Shown: piece by piece, positions 30,349-40,389 of the stretch
Layout: each line of letters begins with the position of its first letter
Numbering within the stretch: the stretch's first letter is position 1
Origin: Aureococcus anophagefferens
Lineage: Eukaryota > Sar > Pelagophyceae > Pelagomonadales > Pelagomonadaceae
Assembly: GCF_000186865.1 (NCBI RefSeq)
Contig: NW_008705562.1
Location: 927,737 to 991,736 of the forward strand
Length of the DNA: 64,000 bases
Direction: 5' to 3'
Notes under the pieces: generated by a model
Databases searched by the model: none
What the model saw: only the letters and a program-made list of their open reading frames with translations
Told to the model about the DNA's origin: nothing
Program-made: the position numbers and the translations under genes

Positions 30349-32479
30349 TTAGAATCCGACGGGCCGCGGCGCGCAGGGCGCCGGCGCCGCGCCGAGGGCC
30401 TGGCCCGCGGCGCGGAGGAGGTCGAAGACGGCGGGCGCGAGGGCCCCGTCGGGCCAGGCCGGGCCCGGCCCGAGGACGGCGCGGAGCAGGGGCGCGGCGA
30501 TGGCGCAGACGACGGGCGGGCAGACGGCGTTGCCGAGCTGCGCGTAGACGACGTTCGCGTCCGCGTTGCCGCCGCCGCCGCGGCCCGCGGCGCGTGTAGA
30601 AGCGCGGCGGGCCGTCTTTCGAGGGCACGAACTCGCTGTACATGGCGTAGCCCCGCTTGTAGTTGGCCATGAGCGTCCGCGCCGCGCCGTCGGGCCAGCA
30701 GAGGCGCCGCGCGGCGACGTCCGCCGCGCCGTCGCCGCGCCGCGCGACGTTCGCCCACTGGTTGGCGCTGAGCGCGCAGTCGGCCGGCGGGTCGGCCTCG
30801 AGCACCTGTGTGGAACTCGAATCTTCCACCCGACTTCAATGTGCGCGTACTCGAACGGTTCGGACCGGACTCTTTCGCCGCGCTTCGAGACCTCGACGAG
30901 CGCCGTCGATGCGTCCAAAAATCAGCCGAATCGACGTCGATGTGACCGAGCTCGAGAGTCCTGAAGTTTGGTGGGGGGCAGACCAGCGGTCGATGTCCAC
31001 ACCGTCGAGCGCGTGGCGCAGGGCGACGGGCCCGACGCCGCCGTCGACGCGCCGGCAGGGGCAGCGGCGGCCGAAGGCGCCCGCCGCCGCGCACCTGCCG
31101 CGGACGCGCGGCAGCGGCGGCCACGCGTAGGCCCCGGCGCCCGCGTCCCTCCGGACGCCGACGAGGTAGCAGCGGTCCCGGTGCTGCGGCAGCAGGGCCA
31201 GCGCGTCGACGACGCGCCACGTCGTCGCGTAGCCCGCGGCCTCGAGCGCCGCGACCGCGACCTGGGCAGCAAAAGAGAGCGACATTCCCAACTTCAAAGG
31301 CTCCTCTCTCGGCCGTTTTCCCCTCGTTTCGGCTGATTTTTGGACGAGCGATCATCTCTCGGAGCGCTCTCGAAGCGTGGGTGCTGTTTCCGAAACGCGC
31401 GCGCGCGGAACACTCACGTTGAAGCGACGTTGAATCGCCCTTTTGCTGCCCCGACCGCGACGCGCCGCGTGAAGCCGCCGTCGTGCGCCGCGAACTCGGC
31501 GACGTTCTCCAGGAGGAAGCCCCGGGGCCTCGCGGCCACGAGGACGCGGACGACGTGGAAGAAGAGCGCGTCGACCGCGAAGCCGCCGCCGTCGCCGCAG
31601 CGCGAGAACCGCTGGCCTGCGCGGACATCGACCGCCGGTTTCGGGGGTCCCCGCCAAACTTCGGAACGCTCTCTCTCGTTCGAATCGACGTCGATTCGGC
31701 TGATGTTTGGACGAATCGATGGCTCTCGTCACGCCTTCGAAGCACGGCAGAAGCGCTCGCATCGAACCCGTCGCAGACGCTCCCATGAAAGTCGGGTGGA
31801 AGATTCGACGTCCGCGCGGCCGCGAACAGGGGAAGCCCGCGGTGAGCACGTCGTGCGGCGGCACGTCGCGCTCGTCGATCTCCGTGATGTCCCCCGACGG
31901 CACCTCCCCGAAGTTCGCCGCGTAGGTGCCGCAGGCCTGGACGTCGACCTCCGACGCGAAGACGCACCGGCCGCCGAGCGCGCGGAGCGCGACGCCGAAG
32001 CCGCCGACGCCCGCGAAGAGCTCGCTGAACGTGAACGTCGCCGCGGGCTGGGGCCAGGTCCCGCGCGGCGCGAAGCGCTTCGCGTGGAGCGCGCTCGTGC
32101 ACTGCGCGCCCCGCGGGCCGCCGCAGCGCGCGGAGCCGACGCGGAGGCCCGCGGCGTACTCCGCGCGCGCGCCGCGGAGCGCGGCCGCGAGCGGCGCCGG
32201 CAGGCCGTCCCAGCCCCGCGCCGCCGCCGCGCGCAGCGTCGCCGCGCCGGCGGCCGTCGCGTGCACGCAGCGCCGCCCGTCGTCGAGGGTCGTCGTGTTC
32301 TTGCCGCGGCGCCGCAGGCCGCAGGCCTCGAGAGCTTCGCCGACGGCGGCCGTGTGCTGCGGTGCGACGACGACGGCGCCGCACTCGCGCGCGAGGGCGA
32401 GGTGTCGCGCCGCCGTCGCGCGCGCGTCGTCGTCGCTGGCTGCGTCGGCGCCGCACCGAGCGCCGGTTTGCTCAGCCAT
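30349..32479 (-). CDS. C5-cytosine DNA methyltransferase with three introners
   Basis: Exons 32479-31828, 31616-31462, 31261-31013 and 30805-30349, about 500 residues. Methyltransferase motifs appear in order: I (SELFAGVGGFG near residue 150), IV (GFPCQRFS, rebuilt only by excising the introner at 31617), VI (LLENV), VIII (QHRDRCYLVG) and X (YAQLGNAVCPPVV). The N-terminal ~140 residues are unassigned. The target-recognition region is short. In exon 4, motif X lies in a different frame from SEFVPSKDGPPRFYT, so one base is gained or lost near 30590-30600 in a GC-only run: a sequencing error or a real lesion. The family could be chromosomal or Dnmt2-like, but a PCQ rather than the Dnmt2 PCQPFT/ENVxxF style is seen. 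Confidence 0.82.
30806..31012 (+). mobile_element. Introner element IE-B copy 3 (methyltransferase intron 3)
   Basis: 207 bp as an intron. In gene sense the duplication is GCGCTCGA on the left and GTGCTCGA on the right. Removal joins VALRH to VLEADPPADC, phase 0. GC-AG, core antisense to the gene. Confidence 0.82.
31262..31461 (-). mobile_element. Introner element IE-A copy 4 (methyltransferase intron 2)
   Basis: 200 bp as an intron, with perfect duplication GTCGCGGT in gene sense. Ends CGGGGCAGCAAAAG and CTTTTGCTGCCCAG. GT-AG, phase 0, sense to the gene. Confidence 0.9.
31617..31827 (-). mobile_element. Introner element IE-B copy 4 (methyltransferase intron 1)
   Basis: 211 bp as an intron. 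It sits inside the catalytic PCQ motif. Ends CCGCGCGGACGTC and GATGTCCGCGCAG, a T-to-C variant of the usual IE-B terminus. Duplication is imperfect, GTTCGCGG against GCCAGCGG. GT-AG, sense. Confidence 0.82.
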
Positions 32480-32825
32480 CGCAGGCAGCTCTCGCTGTTT
32501 GCAGTAGGCTTGCAGTGGACTTTCAATCGCGCAAGGACACGGACGAGCTTCGGTAGCGAGTACTCGCCTCGCCGGGGACTACCAACGCGACATTCGTGGC
32601 GACGCTCGTCCGGCGCCGAGCGCGGGCTGCGTGGGTTTCTCGCGAGCCTGTCGCCGCCGCCGCGGCGTCCCCGCTCCACCGCGGCCCTCGGGTCCACGAT
32701 TGGCTTATGTCGAACAAAAGGAAGACACTCGTGGGCCTCGTCGCCGCGGCCCGTGGCTGGCGCTAGCCCAAGGAGCTCCAAGAGGCGCCAATTGAGGCGT
32801 CCATCCTCCCAGGGCTAAATCTCAA
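32480..32825. other. Upstream region of the methyltransferase gene
   Basis: About 350 bp with lower GC than average around 32495-32560. Probably contains the methyltransferase promoter. No gene or repeat recognised before the MITE. Confidence 0.3.
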
Positions 32826-33197
32826 CAGTGAAGTGATCAAAACTCGGATTCTGATAGCCTGGATTTAAAAGTCAACATTTTTGTTGAACTTCAGCACTTT
32901 TGTTGAAGTTAAATCTTGCGATTTCTTGACCCGAACCAGCGACCGCGCGCAAAAAGTCTTCGCAAACGTGCAATCAACGCGTGAGTATCATCAAGCTTGC
33001 TTTGATACGACCATTTAACCAATTTTGGCCGTGATTTCAGCCCGCGGACCTCCGCGACACCGCGCCCGCGCGCGCGGTCGACGCACAGCCTCTATGGAGG
33101 ACTAATGACTCTGGCTCCGCCGGCCGGAATTCGATGATTGATCTTTATTAATTAATTTCCTATGGGCGTGTCTAGATGTACGTTGATCACTTCACTG
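32826..33197 (-). mobile_element. hAT-like MITE, copy 2 (inverted)
   Basis: 372 bp, apparently identical to the reverse complement of 10886-11257. Flanked by an exact 8-bp duplication AATCTCAA (32818-32825 and 33198-33205), different from that of copy 1. This shows two independent insertions rather than a segmental duplication. Lies 100 bp before the subtilase ATG. Confidence 0.93.
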
Positions 33198-33297
33198 AAT
33201 CTCAAGAGTTTGTGTCGGCTCGTGTTCGAGCTGGCAAAAAAATTATCTGGCAAAAGGTCGAGAATCGCTCCGCCACGAGGGCTCGGCGCGCGTCGCG

Positions 33298-35380
33298 ATG
33301 AAGCCCGCCGTCGTCGCCCTCGTCCTCTGCGTCGCCGCGGGCGCCGACGACCCCCCGCGACGGCGACGCCTCGCCGACGGGCTCGACCTGCGGCGCCTGA
33401 GCGAGGCCGCCGACGGGGGCCACCTCGCGCCGGAGCTCCGCTTCAAGCTCGACAAGGCCCACGCCCGCGTCGCGGGCGGCGGCGCGGCGTCGCTCGCGGC
33501 GGACGTCGGTGCGCGCCTCGGCTGCGGCGCCGCGCCCGCGCGCGTCTTCCCGCCCGCGGGCGCCTTCGAGCGAGAACACGCGGCGTTCGGCCTCGACGCG
33601 TGGTACGCGTGCGCTGTCGGCGGGCCGGCGGCGTCGGTGCGGACCTACGACGCGCTGGCGGCCTTCCTCGACGGCGGCGACCACGACGGCGTCGCGGTCG
33701 TGGAGCCGGGCCTCATAGCGGAGGGCGCGTGGATCCCGAACGAGCCGGCGTTCATGGGCCGGCAGTGGCTCGTGTCGAATGCCATGAACCTCGACGAGGC
33801 CTGGGACGAGGCCACGGGGTCGAGCGACGTCGTCGTCCAGGTCGTCGACACCGGCACGCCCGCGGGCCACGAGGACCTCGCGGGCGCCCTGTGGACGAAC
33901 GACGAAGAAATATGCGAAAACGGCGTCGACGACGACGGCAACGGCTTCGTCGACGACTGCCACGGCTACGACTTCTTCGGCGCGTCGGGCTCCGTGGAGC
34001 CGTCGCCCGACTACAGCGAGCGCGACCACGGCGCGCACTGCGCGGGCATCGTCGCCGCGGTCTCGAACAACGGCGTCGGCGTCGCGGGCGTCGCGGGCGG
34101 CGACGGGTCGCCGGGCAGCGGCGCGCGGCTCATGACGGCCAAGGTCGTCGGCGCCGCGGGCGCCTGGAGCGGCATGGCCGCGGCCCTCGTCTACGGCGCG
34201 GACATGGGCGCTCGCATCTCCTCGAACTCGTGGAGCTACACGGCGCATGGCCGCGCGGACATCGACCGCCGGTTCGGGACGTCCCGACGAAACTTGGAAC
34301 TTCTCGAGCTCGGTCACATCGATTCGGCCGATGTTTGGACGGATCGATGGCTCTCGTCGAGTTCTCGAAGCATACGCGCGCATTGACGTCGGGGTGGAGA
34401 TTTGGCATCCGCGCAGGTGCCCGACACGTGGCTCCAGAGCGACCTCGACGCCATCGACTACGGCCAGGCCAAGGGCGTCATCTACGTCTTCAGCGCGACC
34501 AACGGCAACAACGAGGCGAGGCTCTACCCCGCGGCCTACGCCGGCGTCGTCGCGGTGACGAACGTCGACTACAAGGGCGTCCGCCGCCGCCCGCGTGGAT
34601 TCCAAATCTTCGACCCGACTTCAATGTGCGCGTCATCGACGACGTGAGGCTTTCTGCCGTGCTTCGAGAACCCGACGAGAGCCATCGATTCGTCCAGAAA
34701 TCGGCCGAATCGACGTCGATGCGACCGAGCTCGAGCGTTCCGAAGTTCGGCCCCGACGTCCCGGCTCACCGGTTGAGTTCCACACAGGCCACCACATGGC
34801 CGACTACGGGGACTGGATCGACGTCGTCGCGCCGGGCGTGTCCATCTACTCGACCCTCATCGACGGCTACGGCCTCGCGACGGGCACGAGCCAGGCGACG
34901 CCCTTCGTCGCCGGCGCGCTGGCCCTCGCGTACTCGCGCGCGCCCGACGTCTCGCGCGAGGCCCTACTGAACTGCCTCTTCGCGACGGCGCGCACCGTCG
35001 ACGCCGCGAACCCGGGCTACGAGGGGAAGCTCGGCGACGGCATGGTCGACGCGGCGGCGCTCCTCGCGTGCGCCTGCGTCGAGACGCCGAGCTGCGGCGC
35101 GACGACGACGACGGCGGCGGCGCCGGCCGACGCGTGCGCGGGGCTCAAAAAGTCCAAGTGCAAGAAAAAGGCGGCGACCTGCGAGTTCAAGAAGCGGACG
35201 TGCCGCGCGAAGTGCGCGGGGCTCGAGAAGTCGAAGTGCAAGAAGAAGAAGGCGACCTGCGAGTTCAAGAAGAAGACGTGCCGCGCGAAGGCCGACTGCG
35301 CGGCGCTCGAGAAGAAGAAGGAGTGCAAGGCGTCGTCCTGCAAGTGGAGGAGCAAGACCAAGAAGTGCAAGGCGAAATGA
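33298..35380 (+). CDS. Secreted subtilisin-like serine protease (S8) with Lys/Cys-rich tail
   Basis: Exons 33298-34242, 34417-34582 and 34788-35380 total 567 residues. MKPAVVALVLCVAAGA is a signal peptide. Catalytic triad: Asp in VVDTGTPAGHEDL (~184), His in DHGAHCAGI (~244) and Ser in GTSQATPFVAG (~406); the usual Met after GTS is Gln. An Asn in SATNGNNEA probably forms the oxyanion hole. DDDGNGFVDDCHGYDF is a calcium-type loop seen in many S8 enzymes. After the catalytic domain come repeated blocks (KSKCKKKAATCEFKKRTCRA and variants), rich in Lys and paired Cys, perhaps for binding acidic polymers. Both introns are IE-B introners. A MITE sits just upstream of the ATG. Confidence 0.88.
34243..34416 (-). 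mobile_element. Introner element IE-B copy 5 (subtilase intron 1)
   Basis: 174 bp as an intron, shortened and diverged. Begins CCGCGCGGACATCGACC after the 8 bp GCGCATGG and ends GCATCCGCGCAG before GTGCCCGA. GC-AG, phase 0, antisense. Removal joins SNSWSYT to VPDTWLQSDL. Confidence 0.75.
34583..34787 (+). mobile_element. Introner element IE-B copy 6 (subtilase intron 2)
   Basis: 205 bp as an intron. Duplication GCCGCCGC against GCCACCAC differs by two transitions. Ends CCGCGTGGATTCC and GAGTTCCACACAG. GC-AG, phase 1, sense. Confidence 0.8.
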
Positions 35381-35432
35381 CGACCGCGCGCGCGGGATTT
35401 TGCCGGCCCGTCGTTCGGCGGGATAAGGCTCC

Positions 35433-36968
35433 TTACTGCGCGGGGATCTCGTCGGCCGCCGCGTCGACCTGCTCCTGGCAGCAGAAGAGGAGGCAGGGCG
35501 CGGACGCGGTGAGGGTGAGGGTCGTGTCCGGGAGGACGAGGGTCGTGGCGCCCGTGCGGAGCGCGTAGCGGTGGTCCGCGGAGTCGACGCAGATGGCCGC
35601 GCCGGACACGCAGACGAGGACGCCGAAGGACGGCGTCGGCGGGAGGTCCGCGGCCTCGCCCGCGGCGAGCTCGAGGCGCAGGAGGCGGAACTCGGGCACG
35701 GGCGGCGCGTAGACCGTCTTCGTCGGCGCCGGCGGGAGCACCGCGGGCGGGCCCATGCCGTAGGAGAGCATGTCGCAGAGCACGTCGACGTCCTTGAACT
35801 TGGGCGTGAGCCCCGCGCGGACGACGTTGTCGCTGCAGGCCATGGCCTCGACGCAGTCGCCCTTGAGGTAGGCGTGGGGCTCGCCCGCGGGCAGGAAGAT
35901 GGCCTCGCCGGGCGCCTGCGTGGACATCAACCCGACTTCGTCGTGAGCGTATGCGACAGCTTCGACGCACGCTCTTCGGCTGTGCTTCGAGACCTCGACG
36001 AGAGCCATCGATTCGTCCAAAAATCAGCCGAATCGACGTCGATGTGATCGAGCTAGAGAGGTTTGAAGCTTTCGCCGGACGGGGCGTTCCACCGGTCGAT
36101 TGCCACACGGCCGGGCGCGAGGACTAGGTGGTTCATGAGGTACGCGGAGAAGACGCCGACGTCCTCCGGGTAGTGGCGGTGGAGCCGCGCCGCGAGGGCG
36201 TCGTCGGCGGAGCCGGCGCCGAGCGCGAGGCGGCCCGCGAGCGCGCGCACGGCGCGCGCCGCGGCGGTTTCGTCGGACCGCATGAGCGCGCCGTAGAGGC
36301 CCCGGAGCGCGTCGCGCGCGGCGCCGCCGCCCGCCGCGGACCGCAGCGCGTCCACGCGGCCGCGGCCGACGAGGCCGACGAGCTCGGGGCAGGCGTCGAC
36401 GGACGCGACGAGCGCGGCCCGGGGCTTGAAGCCGCAGAGCGCCTCGAAGCGCGACACCGCGCAGCACAGCTCGGGCTTGTGGTTCGCGTCGCGGTAGTTC
36501 GCCGGGTCCCGCGCGTGGAGCTTCGCGGCGAGGGCCTTGTCCGGGTGGGCCTGGATGCTCAGCGGCGCGGCGACGCTCAGCACCTTGAACAGGAACGGCA
36601 GCGCGTGCTTCCGGTAGAGCGGCGTGCCCCGCCAGTAGCGGCGCTCGATCCACGCGGAGAACTCGACGCGGCGGTGGGGCTCGGCGACGAGCGCCGGCGC
36701 TTTCGCGTGCGCGCCGACCCAGAGCTCCGCGTAGGGCGCGTCGGCCAGGATCTTCTCCCCGCGCGAGATCGACGCGAGCACGGCGACGAGCGAGTCGCGG
36801 CCCACGGCGCCCCAGCCGTAGTTCATGACGGCGCACTCCAGCGCGAGCACGCGCCGGAAGCTGCAGGTTTGCCTAAAGATGGGGCCAGCGTTCCGCGAGA
36901 TCGGGGCGGGCGATGCGGTACGTCGGTCGAGCGCGAGCGCGGGCGTCGGACGCCGCGGTCTGCGTCAT
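35433..36968 (-). CDS. MPI: Mannose-6-phosphate isomerase (type I)
   Basis: Interconverts mannose-6-P and fructose-6-P, feeding GDP-mannose and glycan synthesis. Proposed exons 36968-36922, 36860-36119 and 35915-35433 give 423 residues. Family blocks: [19 protein letters not shown] at the N-terminus, zinc ligands in [11 protein letters not shown] and NHKPE, and [20 protein letters not shown] across the introner, then [18 protein letters not shown]. The small first exon ([16 protein letters not shown]) and its 61-bp GT-AG intron are inferred to restore the residues before VMNYGWG; without them the first ATG is 36826. The IE-B introner falls inside the most conserved stretch, so precise removal is essential. 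Confidence 0.9.
35916..36118 (+). mobile_element. Introner element IE-B copy 7 (MPI gene)
   Basis: 203 bp as an intron. Perfect duplication GCGCCCGG in gene sense (extends to nine with the next C). Ends CCGTGTGGCAATC and GATGTCCACGCAG. GC-AG, phase 0, antisense to the gene. Confidence 0.9.
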
Positions 36969-37153
36969 GCTCTGCGCCGGCCCGCAGTGGCACTCGCAGG
37001 CCAGGGTCGCCGCCCCGGATGAGAAAGTCGCCATAAGTCAGGCTTCTCGATTCTGTGCGCTTCAAAGCGCGCTTCAAGGGCGAGGGACGTCAAAAACTAC
37101 TAGTACCAAAAAGCCCCCGCCCGCGCCGCGCTCAAGCATACACATTAGCGAGG

Positions 37154-38730
37154 TCAGTGGTCGTGGGAGGCGCTCTTCTTCCTCCCCCAGAGTTTGGTCG
37201 GCGCGGAGGAGCCCGTCTTGGAGGTCGGCGTCGACGCGGCCCGCGGCGCGTCGCCCGCGGACCGCGGCTTGTCGCGCGAGCCCGCGCTGTCGAGGGACGC
37301 GGCGGAGTTGGAGCGCGACAGCTTGCCGAGGGACATGGACCGGGAGAAGGAGCCGAGGAGCGCGTCGAGGCTCTTGCGGCTCGCCTTGAAGGGCGACTTC
37401 CGCGCGAAGCTGGGCTTGAGGCGCTCCGTCGCGTCCGGCGCGGGCAGGACGTCGACGACGAGGATCGTCGTGTCGTCGAGGAAGGCGTGGGACGTGGACG
37501 CGCAGCGCCGCGCCGTCGCCCGGCGCACGAGCTCCAGCAGCAGGTGCGCGCACTCCTGCGGGTCGTACGCGTGGTCGCGGTCGTGCCTGGGCGGGAAAAG
37601 AGTGATTCAACGTCGCTTCAACGTGAGTGTTCCGCGCGCGCGCGTTCCGGAAAAAGCATCCACGCTTCGAGACCGTTCCAAGAGATGATCGCTCGTCCAA
37701 AAATCAGCCGAAACGAGTGGAAAACGACCGAGATAGGAGCCTTTGAAGTTGGGAATTTCGCTCTCTTTTCCTGCCCGGGGCCGTGCGCGAGTTTCGCGAC
37801 CGCTTTCGACGACGCGTAGGCCCACAACCCGTCGCTCGCGACGACATAGCGGCGGAACTCGCCGTCGCGGACGAGCGTCGTGCGCGTCCCGGGCTCGGGC
37901 ACGAGGCCCCGCGAGCTGTCCCAGTCGCCGACGGACCGCGTCACGGACGTGGACGCGCCGACGACGACGCGCCCCGCGGCCTCGTCGCGCCACGTCGCCT
38001 CGACGACGACGGGCCCCGCGCGCTGGCCCGTCCACTCGTTGAGGCGCTGCGCGACGAGGGACCGGCACCGCGTGAGGTGCGGCGGCGCCGCGGCCGCGAG
38101 CGCCGCGTCGACGCGGCGCTCGTACTCCATGGACCGCGCGAGCAGGTCGCGGTCCGCATCATCTAGAGCGACGGGCCCCGCCGCCGCCAGCGCCCGCGCG
38201 TGGAAGGCCGCCCCGTCCTCGGCGCCCGCGGGCGCCGACGCCGCGAACGCGTCGCGGCACGCCCACTGCCGCTGTAGCCGCGCGACCTCGCGGTCGTTGC
38301 CCGCCGCGTGGGCCTCGGAGAAGAAGGCCGCGTTCGCCTCCGGGGCGAGCATGTCGATCTCCATGATCTGCGAGTCGCCGACCCACGCGCACGTCACGCG
38401 CGACCCGCCGCCGGCCTCGGGCCGGTCGACGACGAGCACGCTCGCCGTCGTGCCCTCGGAGAGGCGCCGCGGGCCCAGCTTCTCGTCGAGCTTCCAGAAG
38501 CGCTCCACGAGGTTCTCGCGCCGCCAGGCGTGCGACGCGCACGCGCGCGAGAGCGACGACCCGCCGTGGCCGTCGAAGACCGCGTAGACCGCCTCGTCGG
38601 ACCCGACGGTCACGGCGACGCAGTCCTCGCCCTTCTTCTCGTAGCTCGCGATGCCGTGGGTCGGCAGGGGCACGTCGTTCCCGCAGAACGTCGCCGACCC
38701 GGAGTCGCCGCCCTCCGACGCGTCGGACAT
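37154..38730 (-). CDS. PP2C-family protein phosphatase
   Basis: Metal-dependent Ser/Thr phosphatase. Exons 38730-37787 and 37586-37154 total 458 residues. Signature segments: GEDCVAVTV, VYAVFDGHGGSSL (metal-binding Asp/Gly), SEGTTASVLVV, CAWVGDSQ, VTRSVGDWD, VVASDGLWAYAS and DDTTILVVDV. The last ~100 residues form a basic Ser/Lys/Arg tail (SFSRSMSLGKLSRSNSAAS), probably disordered and phosphorylated. The intron is an IE-A introner between the SDGLW and DDTTI motifs. The frame is open for another 113 codons upstream of ATG 38730 but contains no ATG there. Confidence 0.88.
37587..37786 (+). mobile_element. Introner element IE-A copy 5 (PP2C gene)
   Basis: 200 bp as an intron. In gene sense the duplication is GCACGGCC against GCACGACC. 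Ends CCGGGCAGGAAAAG and CTTTTCCCGCCCAG. GC-AG, phase 2, antisense to the gene. Very similar to IE-A copy 1. Confidence 0.9.
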
Positions 38731-39135
38731 CGTCGTGGACGGTTTCCGTCGTTTTTTGACAGGCGCGACGACGTCGAGGTGGGGGAGCGTCGGCGCGGCC
38801 GTGCGAGCGCGGCCACGGGGGGGGGGGTAACCAGGACCGCGACCGCCGGCGGCCTCCCGGCAAGGCGAAAGCTCCGATGACCTCCCGTTTGAGCGCGCGC
38901 TCGTCGACGTCGTCGCCCGTGTTCCAGCACTCGTCCGGCGCCCTCGTGAAAATGAAGGAGGTGCCGTCGTGGTGAGGTTGGAGCCTGTCCGCGGCCGCGG
39001 CGTCGCACGGAGGGCCGGAGGCGAACGCGCCCCCGCGTGCGTCCCAGCAAGACGACCGCGGGAAGACACGGGCGACGGCTCTTTAGCGGGCGCCCCCGGG
39101 CGGTGGCTGGCGGGGGGCGCGGGGCCGGCGGGCGC
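38731..39135. other. Spacer between PP2C start and SR-protein stop
   Basis: 405 bp, very GC-rich with a G homopolymer at about 38818-38827. Open on the minus strand in the PP2C frame, but the translation is Arg/Thr/Pro filler. Probably the PP2C promoter and 5' leader. Confidence 0.35.
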
Positions 39136-40233
39136 TCAGCGGCGGTAGGCGCGGTCGTCGTAGGGCGCGGGCGGCGCGTCGTAGTCGCGCGGCGGCGGCT
39201 CGGCGTAGGCGGGCTCCGGGTCGTAGCGGTCCCGGGACCGGGACCGGTCGCGGGGCGGCGGCGCGTAGGCGCGGCGGTCGTCGTAGGCGTCGTACGCGCG
39301 CCGCGGCGGCGGCGGCCCGCGGGGGTCGTCGCGGTAGGGCCGGGGCGGCGGCGGCCCGCGGTCCGCGTAGCGGTCGTCGTAGCGGTCGTCGTAGCCCCGG
39401 CGGCGGTCGTAGCGGTCGTCGTCGTCGTAGTAGCGCGGCGGCGGCGGCCGCGCGGCGCCGCCGCGCGGCTCGTAGTACCGGTCGTCGCGCGGCGGCTCGG
39501 GCCGGCGCGGCGGCGCGCCGTAGGGGTCGTCGTAGGCCCGCGGCGGCGGCGCGCGGTCGTCGTAGTCGTCGCGGTACGCGCGGTCCGCCTGGCGGCCGTG
39601 GGCCGCGCTCGTGCGCTCGAAGAATTCCGACGTCGAGCCGCCCGTGGCGACGCACGCGAGCCGGGACCCGCGGAGCGTCGTGTTGTCGAAGTCGTCGATG
39701 CAGCGCCGGCGGTCCTCCTCGGACGAGAACTCGACGACGCCCTCGGTCCCCCGCGCGTCCGCGTACGACACCTCTCCCGATCGGCGGAACGTGTCCTTGA
39801 GCTCGCGCCAGTCGCAGCCCTCGGGCAGGCCGCTGAGCTTGACGCGGAAGCCGCCGGGGCCCTTGGGCCGCCGGGGCCGCGGCGCGCCGGGCTCGTCGCC
39901 GCGCCGGGGGCCGTCGTCGCGCGGCGGCGCGCGCATGTCGCGCGGCGGCGGCGCGCGCCCGCTCCCGGGGCCGTCGCGCGGCGCGCGGTCGCCCTTGCCC
40001 TTGGCGATGGCCACCGTGACGCGGTCCGGCCCGATCTCCGTGCCGTCGAGGCCCGCGACGGCGTCGGCGGCGTCGCGCTCGTCGCCGAACCAGACGAAGG
40101 CGAAGCCCGGCGGCGACTTGGCGACCCACAGCCGGTCGATGGTCCCGTAGTGCTGGAACGTCGCGCTCAGCGCCTCCTCCGTCGCCGACGTGCAGCCGCC
40201 GATGTAGACCTTCTTGGGGTCGTAGCCGCTCAT
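39136..40233 (-). CDS. SR-like RNA-binding protein with two RRMs
   Basis: 365 residues. RRM1 begins KKVYIGGCTSATEEALSATF with RNP1-like GFAFVWFGD; RRM2 is FRVKLSGLPEGCDWRELKDT with a weaker GVVEF. The C-terminal ~140 residues are a low-complexity Asp/Arg/Tyr/Pro domain (YDDRYADRG, RDRSRSRDRYDPEP) in place of a classical RS domain. The layout (RRM, Gly/Arg/Pro linker, pseudo-RRM, RS-like tail) matches SRSF1-type splicing factors. A role in 5' splice-site choice is known for that family and is of interest in a genome full of GC-AG introner introns, but any link is inference. Single exon. Confidence 0.8.
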   Translation of the reverse strand: MSGYDPKKVYIGGCTSATEEALSATFQHYGTIDRLWVAKSPPGFAFVWFGDERDAADAVAGLDGTEIGPDRVTVAIAKGKGDRAPRDGPGSGRAPPPRDMRAPPRDDGPRRGDEPGAPRPRRPKGPGGFRVKLSGLPEGCDWRELKDTFRRSGEVSYADARGTEGVVEFSSEEDRRRCIDDFDNTTLRGSRLACVATGGSTSEFFERTSAAHGRQADRAYRDDYDDRAPPPRAYDDPYGAPPRRPEPPRDDRYYEPRGGAARPPPPRYYDDDDRYDRRRGYDDRYDDRYADRGPPPPRPYRDDPRGPPPPRRAYDAYDDRRAYAPPPRDRSRSRDRYDPEPAYAEPPPRDYDAPPAPYDDRAYRR

Positions 40234-40389
40234 GTTGGGCGGAGCGCGCGGCGCGTGCGGCGGCTCGCGAGTGGATGGCGACGGCGCAGCGTTGCCACAA
40301 GCCCGCAGCGCCGTCGGCCGCGTCGTCGCACGCGGTCGCACGCGGCGACCGCTGCGTCGCGTCCGGCGACCGCTGCGTCGCGTCGCGCG

